From contig NZ_JACIYP010000043.1 in the NCBI RefSeq assembly GCF_014359905.1, positions 1 to 43,373 on the forward strand: a DNA stretch of 43,373 nucleotides, read 5' to 3'. The position numbers and the translations under genes were made by a program. This document shows, piece by piece, positions 41,367 through 43,373 of this stretch. Positions within the stretch are counted from its first letter, which is position 1, and the number at the start of each line of letters is the position of its first letter. Source of the DNA: Hoeflea sp. (GTDB taxonomy: Bacteria > Pseudomonadota > Alphaproteobacteria > Rhizobiales > Rhizobiaceae). Under the pieces are notes generated by a model, which saw nothing but the letters and a program-made list of their open reading frames with translations, was not told the origin of the DNA and made no database searches.

Positions 41367-42125
41367 ATGAGCGGCATCGACATGTTCAGCCTGAAGGGCA
41401 GGGTCGCCCTTGTCACCGGTGCGAGTTCCGGGCTTGGCCGCGCCGCGGCGAGCTATCTGGTCAAGGCCGGAGCGCACGTTGTCGGCCTCGCGCGCCGCGC
41501 CGACGCGCTTGACCAATGGCGCCAGGAGGCAGGCGGAGAGACGGCAGCCCTTGCCGCCGATCTTTCGGCCGATGCCGATCTCGGATCCCTTGCGTCGCGC
41601 GCGTCCGAGCCGTTCGGCCCGCCCGACATCCTGGTCAATGCCGCCGGCCTCAATCTGCGTGAGCCCGCCGATCAGGTGACGCGCGAAGGCTGGGAGCGCA
41701 CCATCGCGCTCAATCTCACGGTGCCGTTCTTCCTGGCCCAGGCGCTGGTTCCGGCGATGCGGGAAAGGCGCTGGGGCCGGATCGTCAATTTCGCCTCGCT
41801 GCAATCGCGCCGGGCATTCGCCAACGGCATCGCCTATGGCGCCTCAAAGGGCGGGGTCGAGCAGATGACCCGCGCCATGGCCGAGGCCTGGTCGCGCGAC
41901 GGCATCAACGCCAATGCGCTGGCGCCGGGGTTCTTCCCGACCGAACTGACCGGCCCGGTCTTCAACGATCCGGCTGTGTCCGGAGCCCACGCGGCGGCCA
42001 CCTGCATCGGCCGCAACGGCGAGATGGCCGACCTTGAAGGCCCGCTGCTGTTCCTCGCCTCGGACGCCTCGGCCTACGTGACCGGGCAGGTGCTGTTCGT
42101 CGACGGAGGATACACCGCCAGATGA
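41367..42125 (+). CDS. SDR-family oxidoreductase (HpsO-like)
   Basis: A 252-residue classical SDR: VTGASSGLGRAAASYLVKAG at 16-35 (cofactor), DILVNAAGLN near 88-97, the catalytic Ser in NFASLQSRRAFANGIAYGAS with YGASK (Tyr, Lys) near 157-161, and a C-terminal VTGQVLFVDGGYTAR. Residue AxxSxG suits NAD. In known DHPS clusters an SDR and a zinc dehydrogenase interconvert the DHPS enantiomers through a 2-keto form; the exact role here is inference. Starts 2 bp after hpsN and overlaps the next gene by 4 bp. Confidence 0.83.
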   Translation: MSGIDMFSLKGRVALVTGASSGLGRAAASYLVKAGAHVVGLARRADALDQWRQEAGGETAALAADLSADADLGSLASRASEPFGPPDILVNAAGLNLREPADQVTREGWERTIALNLTVPFFLAQALVPAMRERRWGRIVNFASLQSRRAFANGIAYGASKGGVEQMTRAMAEAWSRDGINANALAPGFFPTELTGPVFNDPAVSGAHAAATCIGRNGEMADLEGPLLFLASDASAYVTGQVLFVDGGYTAR

Positions 42126-43117
42126 AAGCGCTCGTCTACACCGAACCCAGGAACCTCATCTACCGCGAGGAGCCGGCACCCGTGTTGCCCGATGGCGAAT
42201 GCCTGGTCCGGGTGGAAGCGGTGGGCATCTGCGGCTCCGACATGCATGCCTATCTCGGCCATGACGAGCGCCGTCCCGCGCCCTTGATCCTCGGTCACGA
42301 AGCCGCCGGAGTCGTGGTCGAAGGCCCCGGCGCCGGACGCCGCGTCACCGTCAATCCGCTCGCCACCTGCGGCGCCTGCCGCGCCTGTGCGTCAGGCCGC
42401 AACAATCTCTGCCCACAGCGGCAGATCCTGTCGATGGTTCCGCGCCAGGGCGCCTTTGCCGAGTACATCGCCATTCCGGCCGACAATCTGGTCGAGATTC
42501 CCGAGGGAATTTCCTTTGAAAAGGCCTGCCTGGCCGAGCCGCTGGCCTGCGGATGGCACGGCGTGCGGCTGGGTGCTCACGCACTCGATCAACCCTTGGA
42601 TGGGGCCCGCTGCCTTGTCATCGGCGGCGGCGCCATCGGTCTCGGCGCGGCGCTGGCGCTGAAAGCCCAAGGTGCCTTCGACGTGACCATCAGCGAAGCC
42701 AATCCGCGCCGGGTTCCTGCGCTCAAGTCAGCCGGCGATTTCGCCATCGCGGGTCCCGGTGCGATCGCGGCGGACAATCCCGGCGGCTACGATCTGGTGA
42801 TCGACGGCGTCGGCTTCGGCGCGACGCGCGCTGCCGCCAGCCGTGCCGCGCGCCCGGGCGGCGTGATCGTCCATATCGGCCTTGGCGACGCCTCCGCCGG
42901 TCTCGACATCCGCCGCATGACGCTGCAGGAAATCGGCTTCATCGGCGCCTACACTTATACGCCGCAGGATTTCCGCGACACCGCCGCCGCCATCTTCGAC
43001 GGCCGTCTTGGTTCACTCGACTGGATGGAGGTCCGGTCGCTTGAGGAAGGGGCATCCGCCTTTTCCGACATTCTCGACGGGCGGGCATCCGCCCCGAAAA
43101 TCATTCTCAAACCCTGA
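42122..43117 (+). CDS. Zinc-dependent alcohol dehydrogenase (HpsP-like)
   Basis: A 331-residue MDR-family dehydrogenase: catalytic zinc site GICGSDMHAYLGHDERR near 37-53 with GHEAAGVVVEGPGAG near 59-73, four-Cys structural zinc site CGACRACASGRNNLC near 83-97, and the cofactor loop GGGAIGLGAALALKAQ near 167-182. Family membership is firm. Its role is probably the 2-dehydrogenase partner of the SDR in handling both DHPS enantiomers. It ends 15 bp before suyA. Confidence 0.85.
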   Translation: MKALVYTEPRNLIYREEPAPVLPDGECLVRVEAVGICGSDMHAYLGHDERRPAPLILGHEAAGVVVEGPGAGRRVTVNPLATCGACRACASGRNNLCPQRQILSMVPRQGAFAEYIAIPADNLVEIPEGISFEKACLAEPLACGWHGVRLGAHALDQPLDGARCLVIGGGAIGLGAALALKAQGAFDVTISEANPRRVPALKSAGDFAIAGPGAIAADNPGGYDLVIDGVGFGATRAAASRAARPGGVIVHIGLGDASAGLDIRRMTLQEIGFIGAYTYTPQDFRDTAAAIFDGRLGSLDWMEVRSLEEGASAFSDILDGRASAPKIILKP

Positions 43118-43132
43118 AAAAGGAGAGTTGCC

Positions 43133-43373
43133 ATGGGGGCCCCCCATTTGCTGGTTCATGATCACGCGGACAATGTCGGCGTTGTGGTTGTCGAGGGCCT
43201 GACGGCCGGAACAAACATGCTGTGCGTGGTCACGCACGACAATTCGAGCTTCGAGCTTGTGTCGAAGGCCGACGTGCCGATCGGCCACAAGATCGCGCTC
43301 AAGGACATCAAGTCCGGCGACACGGCGATCAAATATGGCGAGGAATGCAGCAGCTTGGCGACCTGCTCGCCCA
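43133..43373 (+). CDS. suyA: (2R)-sulfolactate sulfo-lyase small subunit, partial (SuyA-type)
   Basis: A strong ribosome site (AAGGAGAG, about 43120-43127) precedes ATG 43133. The product begins MGAPHLLVHDHADNVGVVVV and contains KADVPIGHKIALKDIKSGDT, the SAF domain of the UxaA/SuyA family; the small, stand-alone start and context favour SuyA over altronate dehydratase. With SuyB it would cleave (R)-sulfolactate into pyruvate and sulfite. The last 12 residues before the window edge (ECSSLATCSP) do not look like the family; shifting the frame by one gives MQQLGDLLA. This may be a local frameshift or divergence. Confidence 0.72.
   Translation, partial: MGAPHLLVHDHADNVGVVVVEGLTAGTNMLCVVTHDNSSFELVSKADVPIGHKIALKDIKSGDTAIKYGEECSSLATCSP

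Noticed and set aside
1..43373. CRISPR arrays, insertion sequences, rRNA genes, replication origin
   Set aside because: No regular repeat-spacer pattern, transposase or rRNA sequence was seen anywhere in the window.

Overview
The window is high-GC DNA from an alphaproteobacterium, most likely of the order Hyphomicrobiales (Rhizobiales), and probably a marine or surface-living Hoeflea-like lineage. The pointers are the rpmH-rnpA-yidC block, an imuA-imuB-dnaE2 mutagenesis cassette under a GAAC-N7-GAAC SOS box, alphaproteobacterial-type gene overlaps, and a TRAP/HpsN/SuyA organosulfonate cluster. The genus is inference.

Layout. (1) 1-778, minus strand: ribosomal protein L34, RNase P protein and the start of the membrane insertase YidC, behind a clear sigma70-type promoter at 885-913. 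(2) 1155-5937, plus: a secreted DUF547 protein, a TVP38/TMEM64 membrane protein, a mercuric-reductase-like flavoprotein and an orphan histidine kinase. (3) 6265-6341: tRNA-Arg(ACG). The last 56 bp of its locus are repeated at 13709-13764, bounding a roughly 7.4 kb island. The island holds a tyrosine-integrase remnant, a three-gene extracytoplasmic flavin-redox operon (DUF2271, PepSY-flavodoxin-FNR reductase, ApbE), an Asp-rich secreted protein, a small PepSY protein and an OmpR/QseC-type two-component system. Four copies of a 16-bp tandem box (CTGAC-N6-CTGAA) sit at its promoters. Three of them lie exactly 82 bp upstream of the three minus-strand start codons, so the island looks like a self-contained regulon.

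(4) 14110-17654: a secreted protein facing an overlapping three-gene operon (secreted protein, double-anchored membrane protein, trypsin-like protease with a visible His/Asp/Ser triad) that I cannot match to a named system. (5) 18030-28350: a surface polysaccharide locus with three GT25 glycosyltransferases, galE, two FkbM methyltransferases, a GT11, a GT10, and gmd-colC-colD genes. Together gmd, colC and colD should make GDP-L-colitose. A decayed coding remnant lies at 28351-28840. (6) 28841-29455: a small secreted protein.

(7) 29723-35524: the SOS-controlled imuA-imuB-dnaE2 translesion mutasome. (8) 35540-43373: a LacI-family repressor divergent from a catabolic operon, with two AAGCGCTT-centred operators between them. 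The operon encodes a small 2-TM protein, TRAP transporter P/Q/M subunits, an HpsN-type dehydrogenase, an SDR, a zinc-type alcohol dehydrogenase and the start of SuyA. The set fits uptake of 2,3-dihydroxypropane-1-sulfonate (DHPS), oxidation to sulfolactate, and cleavage to pyruvate and sulfite. The SuyA end and any partner gene are outside the window.

The strongest candidates for an under-described system are the tRNA-Arg island with its shared box regulon and the protease operon at 14850-17654.
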